From positions 29,551-93,550 of IMG/VR virus record IMGVR_UViG_3300021963_000069: DNA of 64,000 nucleotides. One strand, 5' to 3'. Position numbers and translations under genes: made by a program. The DNA is from a virus. Each line of letters begins with the position of its first letter. Position 1 is the stretch's first letter. Of the stretch, positions 63,791-64,000 are shown one piece after another. A model generated the notes under the pieces. It saw only the letters and a program-made list of their open reading frames with translations, had not been told where the DNA came from and did no database searches.

Positions 63791-63849
63791 ATTATAAGGC
63801 ATCTTGAGGAAGATTTCAAGTGCCCCTGTGCCAGTTCGTCAAGTGTCCT
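63791..63849 (-). promoter_or_regulatory. Intergenic cassette: dyad and -10 TATAAT
   Basis: GTGCCA-N10-TGTCCT (63828-63849) over the stop at 63839; TATAAT at 63791-63796, 31 bp away. Confidence 0.62.
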
Positions 63850-64000
63850 TATAAGGCATCACCTGCTTATATTTCAGGGCAAAGTGTCGGTAAGCACCCA
63901 TAGCAATTTTAGGCATCCAATCACTATGATAACGTAATGGAAGAGTTAAGTTAGAACAGAACTCCCGTGCCTTATTTCGCAATAAAGAGTTTTCATCCTC
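63839..64000 (-). CDS. C-terminal part of a protein running off the right edge
   Basis: The frame is open from the window edge (EDENSLLRNKAREFCSNLTL) through YHSDWMPKIAMGAYRHFALK to the stop at 63839. Only 53 residues are visible. Its stop lies in a dyad cassette like its neighbours. No family can be called. Confidence 0.6.
   Translation of the reverse strand, partial: EDENSLLRNKAREFCSNLTLPLRYHSDWMPKIAMGAYRHFALKYKQVMPYKDT

Noticed and set aside
1-64000. Prophage attachment sites or integrase
   Set aside because: No integrase, repressor or att-like direct repeat was seen; the gene set is that of a lytic T4-type phage.

Overview
The window is part of a T4-type tailed phage (myovirus) genome, most likely a cyanophage. 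The left 30 kb holds the T4 baseplate, neck and packaging genes (gp25, gp6, a giant gp7-like protein, gp8, a DUF4815-type protein, gp13, gp14, gp15, gp16), in the order known from T4-like cyanophages. It also carries the cyanophage marker gene speD. Almost every gene is on the minus strand, so the genes run from right to left. Only two free-standing HNH endonuclease genes are on the plus strand.

Region 1 (1-30.3 kb) is the late structural module. Genes are tightly packed, often overlapping, and are punctuated by T4-type late promoters (TATAAATA on the minus strand). Two baseplate-associated proteins are unusually large (2456 and 3857 residues). gp15 appears to lack a normal start codon. At the right end of this region lie speD, a glycosyltransferase-like gene and several small cyanophage genes.

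Region 2 (30.3-43.6 kb) is accessory DNA made mostly of single small genes. The part up to about 37.4 kb looks more GC-rich than the rest. Most intergenic gaps follow one plan on the minus strand: the stop codon lies in a GTGCCA-N10-TGGCAC-type dyad, then comes a hairpin, then a -10 box about 31 bp beyond the dyad, then a C/A-rich leader without a Shine-Dalgarno sequence. A second repeat family (TCTCGTCGAGA) marks four gaps. One of these also carries a 108-bp tandem duplication and two TTTTCCACA boxes.

Region 3 (43.6-54.1 kb) returns mainly to late promoters of the NATAAATA type. It encodes a paralogous set of basic, low-complexity proteins whose N-termini resemble the T4 capsid-targeting sequence and end in an L-x-E prohead-protease site. 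Alongside these are a ligase-like nucleotidyltransferase, a deaminase and two LamG proteins. This looks like an internal-head-protein locus plus virion decoration genes.

Region 4 (54.1-64 kb) contains two GIY-YIG-like endonucleases with long NUMOD-type repeat arrays, each preceded by a terminator and a late promoter. The rest is chains of overlapping small genes of unknown function, many sharing a C-terminal GYxxC motif, with the dyad/-10 cassette reappearing between chains. No tRNA, rRNA, CRISPR array or insertion sequence was seen.
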